NCBI RefSeq assembly: GCF_023634065.1
Contig: NZ_JALKCV010000017.1
Location: 1 to 64,000, forward strand
Origin: Microbulbifer litoralis
Lineage (GTDB): Bacteria > Pseudomonadota > Gammaproteobacteria > Pseudomonadales > Cellvibrionaceae
Length of the DNA: 64,000 bases
Reading direction: 5' to 3'
Part shown: positions 23,918-32,826 of the stretch, piece after piece
How positions within the stretch are numbered: position 1 is the stretch's first letter
Layout of the letters: every line of letters starts with the position of its first letter
Translations under genes and position numbers: made by a program
The notes under the pieces: model-generated
The model's database searches: none
What the model was told of the DNA's origin: nothing
Seen by the model: the letters and a program-made list of their open reading frames with translations, nothing else

Positions 23918-25882
23918 ATGAATTTTTTCGAATACCAACACAGGGCGCGCCGCAACAGCGGCCTGCTGACGGGCCTGTTCGCACTGGCCGTGACGCTGCT
24001 GATCAGCATCACCACCCTGCTCGCCGCGGCCATGGTGGCCTGGTCCCGCGGCCAGGCCTTTTCGCTGTCCGGTATCGGGCGGATACTGGGCTGGGACGCG
24101 GTGGCATCCATCGCGTTGGCTATCGCCGCGGTGATTGCCCTGGGCAGTCTCTACAAGCTGCGCCAGCTGGCCGCCGGCGGGCGCGCGGTGGCGGAATCCC
24201 TCGGCGGGCGCAAGATCAATGTATCGCAGCACTCGGCCGCCGAGCGGCGCGCGCTGAATGTGGTGGAGGAAATGGCGATCGCGTCCGGCACCCCGGTACC
24301 GGATGTGTACCTGCTCGACGACGATGCCATCAACGCCTTTGCCGCCGGCTACCAACCCGGCGATGCCGTGATCGGCCTGACTCGCGGCTGTATCGAGCAA
24401 CTGGATCGCGATGAACTGCAGGGGGTGGTGGCGCACGAGTTCAGCCATATCCTCAACGGCGATATGCGCCTGAATATCCGTATTGTCGGCCTCCTGAACG
24501 GCATCCTGATCATCGGCCTGCTGGGCTACTGGCTGTTGCGCGGCAGCACTTTCGGCTCCGGGCGCGGCAACCGCGGCCGCGTGGCACTGCTCGGCATCGG
24601 CGCCGGCCTGGTGGCAATCGGCTACACCGGCACCTTCTTCGGCAACCTGATCAAATCCGCCGTCAGCCGCCAGCGGGAATACCTGGCCGATGCCTCGGCC
24701 GTGCAGTTTACCCGCAACAACGCCGGTATCGCCGGTGCGCTGAAAAAAATCGGCGGCTACAGCGGCGGCTCGCAGCTGAAAGCCGGCCGCGCGGCGGAAT
24801 TCAGCCATCTGTATTTCGCCAGCGGCCTGAAAAAGTCGTTTGCCAACCTGTTTTCCACCCACCCGCCACTGGCGGACCGCATCGGGCGGCTGGATCCCCA
24901 CTGGAACGGCCATTTTTCCCGCACCGGCGAGGGCGCGGGCCTGTCCGTGAGCACGGCGCAGGATGCCCAGGTGATGGGAGTGGCGCCGGGGTCCCCGGGA
25001 GCGGCGACCTTCGACACGATCGCCAGCGCCATCGACAACCGTATCGGCAACCCGGACGAACAGCAGGTGCACTACGGCCGCCAGCTGCTCGCGAGCGTAC
25101 CCGCCGCGCTGAAACAGGCCGCACACGATCCGTTTGCCGCGCGCGCCCTGATCTACCACCTGCTGCTCTGCGAAGATCCACAGCAGCGGGAACAGCAGTG
25201 GCAACTGCTACAGGGAATGACCCACCCCGCGGTTTTCCGCGAGATGCAGAAACTGGAACCGGCGCTGGCGACGCTGCCGCCCAATGCGCGCCTGCCGCTG
25301 CTCGATCTCTGCGTACCGGCACTGAAATCGCTGGTTCCGCAACAGTACCAGGTGTTCAAGCGCAACCTGATCAGGCTGCTGCGCAGCGACAACCGCGTGG
25401 AGCTTTGGGAATGGGCGCTGTACCGGGTACTGATGCACGCCCTCGAGGGCACCCCGGACCGGCAGCGCCTGTCGGGGAAAAGCAATGCGCAGCGGGACGC
25501 CAACGCCTTCCTGCTCGCCGCCATCGCCCACACCGGGCAGGCTCACTACCTCGACGCCAAACGCGCTTACGAGACAGGCCTGAACAGCCTGCGGCAGGCA
25601 ATCACGCCGTTGCCGGCGGCCGCCGATATCACCCTGCAGCGACTCGACAAGGCCCTGGCCATCGCGGCTGCGGCGACACCACTGCGCAAACCGGCGCTGC
25701 TGAAAGCCATGGCGGCCACCGCAGCACACGACGGCATCATCGAAGCGCGGGAGGTGGAATTGCTGCGGGCGGTCGCCGACAGCCTGGACTGCCCGATACC
25801 TCCGATTCCGGGCAATACGCCATTACCGGCGGACCGGAACGCGCGCCGGCGGCAGGGCGATGCCGCCAACGTCGACCACTGA
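23918..25882 (+). CDS. M48-family membrane metalloprotease with C-terminal extension
   Basis: This 654-residue protein has two N-terminal membrane helices (about 18-42, 60-78) and a zinc-protease domain with HEFSH (173-177) and the downstream zinc Glu in R-E-Y-L-A-D-A-S. Further hydrophobic segments flank the site, as in HtpX-like enzymes. The C-terminal 300 or so residues are not part of the protease core. The final stretch A-A-T-A-A-H-D-G-I-I-E-A-R-E-V-E-L-L-R-A-V-A ends in C-P-I-P-P and resembles the tail of TerB-like or stress-related helical domains. It is co-transcribed with lemA, which suggests membrane-protein quality control. Confidence 0.88.
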   Translation: MNFFEYQHRARRNSGLLTGLFALAVTLLISITTLLAAAMVAWSRGQAFSLSGIGRILGWDAVASIALAIAAVIALGSLYKLRQLAAGGRAVAESLGGRKINVSQHSAAERRALNVVEEMAIASGTPVPDVYLLDDDAINAFAAGYQPGDAVIGLTRGCIEQLDRDELQGVVAHEFSHILNGDMRLNIRIVGLLNGILIIGLLGYWLLRGSTFGSGRGNRGRVALLGIGAGLVAIGYTGTFFGNLIKSAVSRQREYLADASAVQFTRNNAGIAGALKKIGGYSGGSQLKAGRAAEFSHLYFASGLKKSFANLFSTHPPLADRIGRLDPHWNGHFSRTGEGAGLSVSTAQDAQVMGVAPGSPGAATFDTIASAIDNRIGNPDEQQVHYGRQLLASVPAALKQAAHDPFAARALIYHLLLCEDPQQREQQWQLLQGMTHPAVFREMQKLEPALATLPPNARLPLLDLCVPALKSLVPQQYQVFKRNLIRLLRSDNRVELWEWALYRVLMHALEGTPDRQRLSGKSNAQRDANAFLLAAIAHTGQAHYLDAKRAYETGLNSLRQAITPLPAAADITLQRLDKALAIAAAATPLRKPALLKAMAATAAHDGIIEAREVELLRAVADSLDCPIPPIPGNTPLPADRNARRRQGDAANVDH

Positions 25883-25887
25883 ACGGA

Positions 25888-26502
25888 TCAATGCTGGTAG
25901 ACGGGTCCTATGCCCATGGTCCACAGGATCACTGAGCCGACCATCACGGTCACCATCATGACCAGCGCTACGGTGATGACCGCCCCGGCGTAGAGAAAGG
26001 CGCGCTCCTTGCCCATATTCATCAGGATCGGAATTCCCTCGTAGATCAGGTAGACGGAGTAAATCCCCGCCAGGCCGATCACTGCGACCGCGAGCCACAC
26101 ATGGGGGTAGAGGAGAATGAGACTGGCGATAAAAATCGGCGTGGTGACGAATACCGCGAGGGCCGTGCCCTCATAGTGGCGCGTTGCCTCGTCATCCTCG
26201 ACACCGTAGGAGCGGGCCATCCAGTTGATGAATTCGCCCAGCAGATAGACCCCGAGCAGGATCGCGAAGTACATGACCACGGCCAGTACCGCGGCGCTGT
26301 TGGGGGTCAGCCGGCTCAGGTGCCCGCCCAGCTCGAACCCCACCCGGGTGACACCGATATAAGCGGCCACACTGGGGATCAGAGCCAGGATCGGCACGTG
26401 GCTGAGATACACCTGGAGGAAGGAGTGCCGGTCGGCGCGGATCGCTTCCCACTCCTTGTCGGGGTTGGTGAAGATACCGATGGTATGGCTGAGCAGGCGC
26501 AC
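25888..26502 (-). CDS. Yip1-family membrane protein
   Basis: This 204-residue integral membrane protein has about five helices. The N-terminal signature is I-F-T-N-P-D-K-E-W-E-A-I-R, seen at the start of bacterial Yip1 (PF04893) proteins, followed by helices near 32-52, 68-90, 112-130, 138-157 and 172-195. The GTG at 26502 is chosen because AGGGAGA precedes it by 6 nt and the family begins M-R-L-L-S-H. Its function is unknown. It converges on the M48 gene (5-nt gap). Confidence 0.82.
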   Translation of the reverse strand: MRLLSHTIGIFTNPDKEWEAIRADRHSFLQVYLSHVPILALIPSVAAYIGVTRVGFELGGHLSRLTPNSAAVLAVVMYFAILLGVYLLGEFINWMARSYGVEDDEATRHYEGTALAVFVTTPIFIASLILLYPHVWLAVAVIGLAGIYSVYLIYEGIPILMNMGKERAFLYAGAVITVALVMMVTVMVGSVILWTMGIGPVYQH

Positions 26503-26631
26503 ACTGTCTCTCCCTTTGCTGGCCCTGCTAGCAGTATCGGGGCCCGGGAACAGATTCACCAATGGAAAACAGGAATAAGACGCCATTTTGTCGCGCGCCT
26601 GTTCCCTGCCCCCAAGCAAGTTGTCCGGCGA

Positions 26632-27834
26632 TCACGATTTGGCGGTACAGACCCGGTTGCGGCCACCGCGCTTGGCCCGATACAGCGCCTTGTCGGCAGC
26701 CTGCAGCACCTCGGTGGGCGACTTCATCCCGGCACTGCTGGAGGCGATGCCGACACTCACCGTCGTCCTGATCACCTTGCCGCCGCCCTGCCCCCGGCGA
26801 CCGCGGGCCTTGGCGTCGCTCTTGCGCGAGCGACCGGCCGAACGCAGCCGCAGCGGGTAGTCGGCGATCTTCTCGCGCATACGCTCCAGCGACTGCTGCG
26901 CCCGCTCGCGATCGCGGCCGGGCACCACCACCACGAACTCCTCGCCACCGTAGCGGAACGCGTGCCCACCGCCGTGGCGCGCGATCTGCGCCGCGACCAT
27001 CCGCAGCGCCTGGTCACCCACCTGGTGGCCGTGGCGGTCGTTGAGCTTCTTGAAATGGTCGATATCCACCACGGCAATACTGAAGTGGCGCCCGAGCGTA
27101 AGCAGGTAGCGGCTGTAGGCCCGCCTCGACGGGATACCGGTCAGGTCGTCGCGAAACGCCAGCTCGTACACAGTGCGCACCGCCAGTATCAGCAACAGGC
27201 CGCCGATCACCAGCGCAAACAGGGGCAGCGACGCCGGCATCCCACCGAACACGGAACCCAGCACGAGCAGCAGGATACAGGTGAGCAGCGCGGCACCGGT
27301 CTGGTCGGCACGGCGTATCCAGGCCGCCAGGACAACCGGCACGGCGCCGGCCAGAAGCAGGTCCGCCGCGGTGTATCCATCCAGCAGGGATGCCGGCAGG
27401 CCGCTGCCCGGCAGTGGCAGTCCGCCCGTCAGCCAGCGGGCACAGCACTGGCGCAGGAAGAAGAAGGCGGCCACTTGCGCAGCGACTAGCGCCCCGAGCA
27501 GGAGACCGAAGCCGTTCAGCGGGCTGCGGTCGCGCGTCCAGGCCAGTACCGCCAGGTTGAATGCGAGCAGGGCCAGCAGCAGCTCGGCTTCCGCCGCATC
27601 GATGAACGAGGTATCGAGCGCCAGGTAGCAGCCCAGCACGAGCAGCGCGGCAACCCCCACACGGCTGGCCTTGAAGAACACGCCCAGGGCCGCCGCACTA
27701 CCAAGCAGGGCCAACGGCAGCGCCGGCAGCGGCAGTGTATCGAGATCGAGCCATTGGAAATGCTGCGCAACCAGTGCCGCCAGCGGCAGAACCGGCAGCC
27801 AGCCGTGGCGCAGCCACTGCGTGATAGAAAGCAT
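26632..27834 (-). CDS. membrane diguanylate cyclase (GGDEF) with a basic insertion
   Basis: About 400 residues. The N-terminal half has seven or eight membrane helices (about 12-235) and the C-terminal half is a GGDEF domain starting near F-R-D-D-L-T-G-I-P-S-R-R-A. The active-site signature is R-Y-G-G-E-E-F, the catalytically acceptable GGEEF form, so c-di-GMP synthesis is predicted. No R-x-x-D inhibitory site precedes it. An unusual Arg/Lys/Gly-rich insertion of about 25 residues (about 325-350) lies before the final V-S-V-G-I-A strand. The ATG at 27834 gives the membrane domain its full length, though its RBS is poor. The membrane sensor is of no named family that I recognise. Confidence 0.85.
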   Translation of the reverse strand: MLSITQWLRHGWLPVLPLAALVAQHFQWLDLDTLPLPALPLALLGSAAALGVFFKASRVGVAALLVLGCYLALDTSFIDAAEAELLLALLAFNLAVLAWTRDRSPLNGFGLLLGALVAAQVAAFFFLRQCCARWLTGGLPLPGSGLPASLLDGYTAADLLLAGAVPVVLAAWIRRADQTGAALLTCILLLVLGSVFGGMPASLPLFALVIGGLLLILAVRTVYELAFRDDLTGIPSRRAYSRYLLTLGRHFSIAVVDIDHFKKLNDRHGHQVGDQALRMVAAQIARHGGGHAFRYGGEEFVVVVPGRDRERAQQSLERMREKIADYPLRLRSAGRSRKSDAKARGRRGQGGGKVIRTTVSVGIASSSAGMKSPTEVLQAADKALYRAKRGGRNRVCTAKS

Positions 27835-27881
27835 GTTGGTGTTATTTTTCTGAATCGGGCCCGCCCGGACACGGCGGGGCT

Positions 27882-27914
27882 CCGGACACCGGCGGCGGAG
27901 CCACCGGTGTCCGG
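27882..27914 (-). terminator. strong hairpin after sspB
   Basis: CCGGACACCGG (27882-27892) and CCGGTGTCCGG (27904-27914) form a perfect 11-bp stem, 3 nt past the sspB stop on the minus strand. It lacks an immediate U-run, so it is either a weak terminator or a 3'-end stabiliser of sspA-sspB mRNA. Confidence 0.45.
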
Positions 27915-27917
27915 CAA

Positions 27918-28340
27918 TTATTTGACGACCCGCAGAGAGGGCTTCCTGGAGGACTTCCTGCCCAGGCTGGTGGGCGGCGTGGGCTCGGGTGGCTCGGGCG
28001 TCTCCTCCGCCTCGAACACCATACCCTGGCCATTCTCGCGCGCGTAGATGCCCACCACGGCCCCCACCGGTACCTGGATATCCGTGGGCACCCCGCCGAA
28101 GCGGGCGTTGAAGCGGATGGCGTAGTTGTCCATCGTCAGGCCCGCGACCGCGGTTTCGGACACGTTGAGCACTATCTGGCCGTCCTCGTTGACGTGCTGT
28201 TGCGGCACCAGCACACCGGCCAGGTGGGTGTCCACGAGAATATAGGGAGTGCACCGGTTGTCGGTTATCCACTCGTAAAACGCCCGCAGGATATACGGGC
28301 GGTTGGATGTCATGTCCGGTTTACTCAAGTCACTCTCCAT
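27918..28340 (-). CDS. sspB: ClpXP specificity-enhancing factor SspB
   Basis: About 140 residues. The substrate-binding domain is clear: R-P-Y-I-L-R-A-F-Y-E-W-I-T-D-N, then V-R/I-R-F-N-A-R-F-G-G-V-P and I-Y-A-R-E-N-G-Q-G. A flexible Glu/Pro-rich linker follows, and the C-terminal L-R-V-V-K tail is the ClpX-tethering motif. SspB delivers ssrA-tagged proteins to ClpXP. It lies 76 nt downstream of sspA, the conserved pairing. The start at 28340 has AGG 8 nt upstream; an internal ATG at 28313 (MTSNRPY) is an alternative. Confidence 0.94.
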   Translation of the reverse strand: MESDLSKPDMTSNRPYILRAFYEWITDNRCTPYILVDTHLAGVLVPQQHVNEDGQIVLNVSETAVAGLTMDNYAIRFNARFGGVPTDIQVPVGAVVGIYARENGQGMVFEAEETPEPPEPTPPTSLGRKSSRKPSLRVVK

Positions 28341-28416
28341 TAAAGTTGCCTGCGAGGGGATCTGTGCCCGCCGTCCGCGGCAGGGCGCCAATCCGCGCCC
28401 TGGGGCGGTCCGCCTG

Positions 28417-29043
28417 TCAGCGCATTTCCCGTTCGTACTCGGTCAGGCTCTGCTGGAAGGCGTCGCGCGTGAACAGGCGATCCATATAATCCAGCAGCGG
28501 CTTGGCCTGCTTGGTCTTCGGCAGACTGATCTCGAAGTGCTCCAGGCGCCACAGCAGCGGGGCCATGCAGCAATCCACCAGGGAAAACTCCTCGTTGAAG
28601 AAGAACGGCAGGTCCGTAAACAGCGGGGCAATGCCGACGAAGCTGTCGCGCAGGTCCTTGCGAGCCGCGGCGACATCTTTGCCCCCCGCTTCGATTTTCT
28701 CCACCAGCGGGCACCAGTCCCGCTCGATGCGGTGCATTATCTGGCGGCTCTGAGCCCGCGCCACCGGATAGACCGGCAACAACGGCGGATGCGGGAAGCG
28801 CTCGTCCAGATATTCCATCATAACCTTGGTTTCGAACAGCACCAGGTCCCGATCCACCAGCGTCGGCAGGGAGTTGTACGGGTTGAGGTCAGCCAGCTCC
28901 GCGGGCTTGTCGTCCGGATCCACATCGATAATATCGACGGAAACCCCCTTTTCCGCGAGCACGATGCGCACGCGGTGGCTGTAATGATTGCGACCATCGG
29001 AAAAGAAGGTCATGGAGGAGCGCTTGTTGGTCGGCACACCCAT
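28417..29043 (-). CDS. sspA: stringent starvation protein A
   Basis: This 208-residue protein has a glutathione-S-transferase fold: a thioredoxin-like N-terminal domain (about 8-85) and a helical C-terminal domain. The hallmark [17 protein letters not shown] is present. SspA binds RNA polymerase and helps acid and stationary-phase survival. It has no GST activity because the catalytic residue is replaced in the family. It heads sspA-sspB and lies downstream of petABC behind a terminator-like stem. The leader contains a GGCCGGCA/TGCCGGCC hairpin. Confidence 0.95.
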   Translation of the reverse strand: MGVPTNKRSSMTFFSDGRNHYSHRVRIVLAEKGVSVDIIDVDPDDKPAELADLNPYNSLPTLVDRDLVLFETKVMMEYLDERFPHPPLLPVYPVARAQSRQIMHRIERDWCPLVEKIEAGGKDVAAARKDLRDSFVGIAPLFTDLPFFFNEEFSLVDCCMAPLLWRLEHFEISLPKTKQAKPLLDYMDRLFTRDAFQQSLTEYEREMR

Positions 29044-29066
29044 CTTCTAACTACCTCGAACTAATC

Positions 29067-29086
29067 GGCCGGCAACAATGCCGGCC
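29067..29086 (-). other. perfect 8-bp hairpin in the sspA leader
   Basis: GGCCGGCA and TGCCGGCC flank a 4-nt loop. A TTGACA word lies just upstream on the minus strand, but no matching -10 box at normal spacing was found. The stem may be part of the sspA 5' leader. Confidence 0.3.
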
Positions 29087-29103
29087 TGTGTCAATAAACG
29101 CAC

Positions 29104-29124
29104 AAAAGCGCCAGTGGCGCTTTT
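29104..29124. terminator. bidirectional intrinsic terminator between petBC and sspA
   Basis: AAAAGCGCC-AGT-GGCGCTTTT is a 9-bp palindrome with A and T runs at its ends, so it can act on both strands. For the minus strand it follows the petA-petBC operon by about 100 nt. Confidence 0.6.
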
Positions 29125-29227
29125 GGCCAGCCTTCTGCTGACCCGGGGGTGAAGCACTGGTCTGTACTTCAAAAAGGGCGGCGGAAACAGCTCCACCACC
29201 CGGAGATCCAGGAAACGCTCGCGCCGA

Positions 29228-31429
29228 TTAATGGCCCACGTCTTTCCAGTATTCGCGGTTCAGCAACCAGGCGAAGATGAAGAACACCAGGATAAACGCC
29301 AGCACGTAGAAACCGACGCGCTTGCGGTCCTCTGCCATCGGCTCGGCGATGTACTCCATGAAGTTGACCAGATCGTACATGGCCTTGTCGAACTCTTCCG
29401 GCGACATGGAGCCCTTGACGTTCTTCACTTCCAGGCTGCCGCAGTCGGCATCCATGATCGGGTTGCCCAGTTCATCGCGCACAACATGGCCGTGCTCGCG
29501 TTTGGGGCCGGGGGCGCACTCGGGCAGCCCCTGCAGTTCCATCAACACGTGCGGCATGGCCACGCTGGGGAACACCTTGTTGTTCACACCGGTCGGGCGG
29601 CTGTCATCCTTGTAGAAACTGCGCAGGTAAGTGTAGAGCCATTCCGGTGAACGGGCCCGGGCCACCAGCGTCAGGTCCGGCGGCGCGGCGCCGAACCAGT
29701 CCTGGGAATCGTCCGGGCGCATGGCGATTTTCATCAGGTTGCCGATCTTGTCGCCGCCCAGTACCAGGTTCTGCATCATCAGTTCGTTGGGAATCTCCAG
29801 ATCGCGCGCCACCCGCTCCCAGCGGGAAAAGTTGGCGCTGTGGCAACCCATGCAGTAGTTGACGAAGTACTTGGCACCGCGCTGCAGGGACGGCTTGTCC
29901 TGCAGGTCGATGTTGATGTGGTCCAGCGGTACCCCGCTCTCGGCACCGACCGCCTTGATCGGCAGGAAGGCCAGCAGGCCGACGATAACGATACCACCGA
30001 ACAGCACACCGAAGGTCTTGCCACCGGACGGGCTGGTGACGCGTTCCGGCTCCGGATGGACTTCATCGCGACCGGTCAACCACGGCAGTGCGGCGAAGAA
30101 GGCCGCCAGCACCAGCGCCGCGACACCGATATACACACTCGCCTTGAAACCGCCGACTGCCATCCACAGGAACATCAGTGCGAACAGGCCGCTGACAATC
30201 CAGGAGGCGACGCCCTTGCGCTCGGTCGGGTTGCTCCAGATGGGCATGGTCACGAAGAAGGCGAAATAGAACAGCGTCGCCACCTGCGCCAGGAAGTTGC
30301 GGCCCGGCGTCGGCGCCTGCACACCCAGGTAACCCAGGATGATGAACACCGCGGCGAATACCAGCAGCAGCGCCTTCGGCAGTATGCCCTTGTAGCGGAT
30401 GGAGCGCACCGGGCTCTTGTCCAGCCACGGCAACACGAACAGGATCGCGATCGCCGCGCCCATGGCCACCAGCCCCAGGAACTTGGCGGTCAGCGGGCCG
30501 ATATCGATGGTCACTGCGCGCAGGATGGCGTAGAAGGGCGTGAAGTACCAGACCGGCGCGATGTGTTCCGGGGTCTTCAGCGGGTTGGCCTCTTCGAAGT
30601 TGGCGTGCTCAAGGAAGAAACCACCCATCTCCGGGAAGAAGAATACCACCACGCAGAAGATGAACAGGAACACGGCCACGCCCACCAGGTCGTGCACGGT
30701 GTAGTAGGGATGGAAGGGTACACCGTCTTTCGGGATACCGTTCTCGTCCTTGTTCTTCTTGATCTCGATGCCGTCCGGGTTGTTGGAGCCGACTTCGTGC
30801 AGCGCCAGGATATGCAGTACCACCAGCAACACCAGCACCAGCGGCAGCGCGATCACATGCAGCGAGAAGAAACGGGTCAGGGTGATACCGGAGATCAGGT
30901 AGTCACCGCGAATCCACTGCACCAGGTCCTCGCCTATGCCGGGTATCGCACCGAACAGGGAGACGATCACCTGGGCACCCCAGTAGGACATCTGGCCCCA
31001 GGGCAACACGTACCCCATAAAGGCCTCGGCCATCAGCACCAGGTAGATGCACATGCCGAAGATCCACACCAGCTCGCGCGGCGGCTTGTAGGAGCCGTAC
31101 ATCAGGCCGCGGAACATATGCAGGTAGACCACCACGAAGAAGGCCGAGGCCCCGGTGGAATGCAGGTAGCGGATCAGCCAGCCCCACTCCACATCGCGCA
31201 TGATGTACTCGACCGAGGCGAAGGCGCCCTCGGCGGAGGGATTGAAGCTCATCACCAGCCAGATGCCGGTGAGCAGCTGGTTGACCAGTACCAGCATCGA
31301 CAGCACGCCGAAGAAGTACCAGAGGTTGAAGTTCTTGGGCGCGTAGTACTTGCCCATGTGTTTGTCCCAGGCCTGGTATATCGGCAGGCGCTGGTCGACC
31401 CAATCACCAAAAGCGGTTAACCAGTTCAT
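29228..31429 (-). CDS. petBC: fused cytochrome b / cytochrome c1 of the bc1 complex
   Basis: One 733-residue frame encodes two subunits of ubiquinol-cytochrome c reductase. Residues 1-405 are cytochrome b, with heme-ligand helices around Y-L-H-S-T-G-A-S and S-L-H-V-I-A-L-P ... L-H-I-L-A-L-H-E, and P-V-W-Y-F-T-P-F-Y-A. Two additional helices (406-426, 431-450) precede the usual cytochrome-b ending P-E-R-V-T-S (461-466). A signal-like helix (473-491) follows with a possible cleavage site after V-G-A (496). The cytochrome c1 part has C-M-G-C-H (526-530), the axial-Met region A-M-P-H-V-L, and a C-terminal anchor. Gammaproteobacteria usually have separate petB and petC; Bradyrhizobium fbcH is the classic fused precedent. 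It is coupled to petA by ATGA. Confidence 0.95.
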   Translation of the reverse strand: MNWLTAFGDWVDQRLPIYQAWDKHMGKYYAPKNFNLWYFFGVLSMLVLVNQLLTGIWLVMSFNPSAEGAFASVEYIMRDVEWGWLIRYLHSTGASAFFVVVYLHMFRGLMYGSYKPPRELVWIFGMCIYLVLMAEAFMGYVLPWGQMSYWGAQVIVSLFGAIPGIGEDLVQWIRGDYLISGITLTRFFSLHVIALPLVLVLLVVLHILALHEVGSNNPDGIEIKKNKDENGIPKDGVPFHPYYTVHDLVGVAVFLFIFCVVVFFFPEMGGFFLEHANFEEANPLKTPEHIAPVWYFTPFYAILRAVTIDIGPLTAKFLGLVAMGAAIAILFVLPWLDKSPVRSIRYKGILPKALLLVFAAVFIILGYLGVQAPTPGRNFLAQVATLFYFAFFVTMPIWSNPTERKGVASWIVSGLFALMFLWMAVGGFKASVYIGVAALVLAAFFAALPWLTGRDEVHPEPERVTSPSGGKTFGVLFGGIVIVGLLAFLPIKAVGAESGVPLDHINIDLQDKPSLQRGAKYFVNYCMGCHSANFSRWERVARDLEIPNELMMQNLVLGGDKIGNLMKIAMRPDDSQDWFGAAPPDLTLVARARSPEWLYTYLRSFYKDDSRPTGVNNKVFPSVAMPHVLMELQGLPECAPGPKREHGHVVRDELGNPIMDADCGSLEVKNVKGSMSPEEFDKAMYDLVNFMEYIAEPMAEDRKRVGFYVLAFILVFFIFAWLLNREYWKDVGH

Positions 31430-32025
31430 GCGCTGCCCTCCTGATCCACGCCAATCACGATTACGTCGTCGCTGTCATAGGAATACGGCGGAATATCCAT
31501 ATTGGTGGGAGCCGGAACGCCTTTGTATACGCGGCCGGCCAGGTCGTACTTGGAACCGTGACAGGGGCAGAAGAAACCGCCCAGCCAGTCGGCACCACCC
31601 AGGTCGGCGGCGCCCACTTCCGGGCGATACATGGGCGCGCAGCCCAAATGGGTACAGAGCCCCACCATCACCAGCAACTGCGGCTTGATGGCGCGGTTCT
31701 CGGGGTCCACATAAGGCGGCTGGTTGGATTCCTCGGACATGGGATCGCGCAGCTGCGGCTCAACCTTGACCAGGTTTTCCAGGGCCTCTTCACTGCGGCG
31801 CACGACATAGACCGGCTTGCCGCGCCACTCCACGGTGACCATCTGGCCCGGCTCCAGCTTGCCGACGTTGTATTTGACCGGCGCACCGGCAGCCTTGGCC
31901 CTGGCGCTCGGATTCCAGGATTTCACAAAAGGTACGGCGACACCAACGGCACCGGCACCGCCAACCACCGAGGTAGCGGCGGTCAGGAAACGGCGCCGTC
32001 CTACGTTTACACCGTCATCACTCAT
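31426..32025 (-). CDS. petA: Rieske iron-sulfur subunit of the bc1 complex
   Basis: This 199-residue protein has a twin-arginine-type N-terminus (G-R-R-R-F-L, 9-14), one membrane helix (about 15-34), and the Rieske domain binding a [2Fe-2S] cluster through C-T-H-L-G-C (124-129) and C-P-C-H-G-S (153-158). It passes electrons from quinol to cytochrome c1. It is the first gene of the pet operon. Its stop overlaps the start of the petBC fusion (ATGA), so the stoichiometry of the complex is probably set by coupled translation. Confidence 0.96.
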   Translation of the reverse strand: MSDDGVNVGRRRFLTAATSVVGGAGAVGVAVPFVKSWNPSARAKAAGAPVKYNVGKLEPGQMVTVEWRGKPVYVVRRSEEALENLVKVEPQLRDPMSEESNQPPYVDPENRAIKPQLLVMVGLCTHLGCAPMYRPEVGAADLGGADWLGGFFCPCHGSKYDLAGRVYKGVPAPTNMDIPPYSYDSDDVIVIGVDQEGSA

Positions 32026-32126
32026 GACGTTTTTCTCCCATCACAGCGGCTCTTCATTGATACGCGCTGACCCAAACCCAAAAACTGTACCTACGGAGAA
32101 GTCCCGCCCGGCGTACTGCCGGCGCA

Positions 32127-32155
32127 AATAAACCCCATAAATCAAGCGGATACAA
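32127..32155 (-). promoter_or_regulatory. candidate promoter of petA-petBC
   Basis: On the minus strand, TTGTAT (32150-32155), a 17-nt spacer and TTTATT (32127-32132) predict a start near 32120 and a leader of roughly 95 nt. The rest of the 357-nt gap between petA and the rpsI terminator holds no gene that I can support. Confidence 0.35.
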
Positions 32156-32382
32156 ATTCGCGCAATGTTAAAGAAAATGCCAAGTTGATACAAGGCAGCG
32201 ACGCAGGGAACGTCGGGAATCGCGCGTCGAACTGGCGAGAAAATAAGCAGATCTGCTCGCAGCATGCGGCCTGCGGTTAGCGGTCCATAACCCCGGCAGC
32301 ACCGGGACCGACCGCCACCCGCAGCAGCCCGCACCCACAGTGCCGGGGCAATCTGCAGCGCGGGAGCCGAAAGCGGGCGAAT

Positions 32383-32410
32383 AAAAAACCCGGCGATCGC
32401 CGGGTTTTTT
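32383..32410. terminator. intrinsic terminator of rplM-rpsI (bidirectional)
   Basis: The sequence is a perfect palindrome: AAAAAACCCGGCGA and its complement, giving a GC stem with six A/T on each side. It begins 9 nt after the rpsI stop. Confidence 0.85.
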
Positions 32411-32419
32411 GCAAGCAGC

Positions 32420-32812
32420 TTAACGCTTGGAGAATTGCGGTCTCTTGCGCGCTTTGCGCAGACCGATCTTCTTCCGCTCCACTGCACGGGCGTCGCGGGT
32501 CACGTAGCCCGCAGCGCGCAGCGGCTGGCGCAGCGCTTCGTCGTACTGCATCAGGGCGCGGGTCAGGCCGTGGCGGATAGCGCCCGCCTGGCCGAAGGAA
32601 CCACCACCCTTGACAGTGACGTTGATGTCGAACTTGTCGACCAGGTCTGCGGATTCCAGCGGCTGACGCACGATCATGCGAGCCACTTCGCGACCGAAGT
32701 ACTGGTCCAGAGAACGGCCGTTCACAGTGATTTTGCCTTCACCCTGCTCGATAAATACGCGCGCGGTGGAGGTCTTGCGGCGGCCGGTACCGTAGTATTG
32801 AGTAGTTGCCAT
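32420..32812 (-). CDS. rpsI: 30S ribosomal protein S9
   Basis: This 130-residue protein begins [20 protein letters not shown] and ends in the basic [11 protein letters not shown] tail that reaches the decoding centre. It is fully collinear with the E. coli protein (130). It lies 14 nt after rplM, and an intrinsic terminator follows. Confidence 0.98.
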   Translation of the reverse strand: MATTQYYGTGRRKTSTARVFIEQGEGKITVNGRSLDQYFGREVARMIVRQPLESADLVDKFDINVTVKGGGSFGQAGAIRHGLTRALMQYDEALRQPLRAAGYVTRDARAVERKKIGLRKARKRPQFSKR

Positions 32813-32826
32813 AAGAATCTTTCCGT

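Noticed and set aside
30530-30560. Loss of the cytochrome b PEWY motif (PVWY here)
   Set aside because: A PVWY form is, as I recall, common in beta- and gammaproteobacterial cytochrome b, so it is not a defect.
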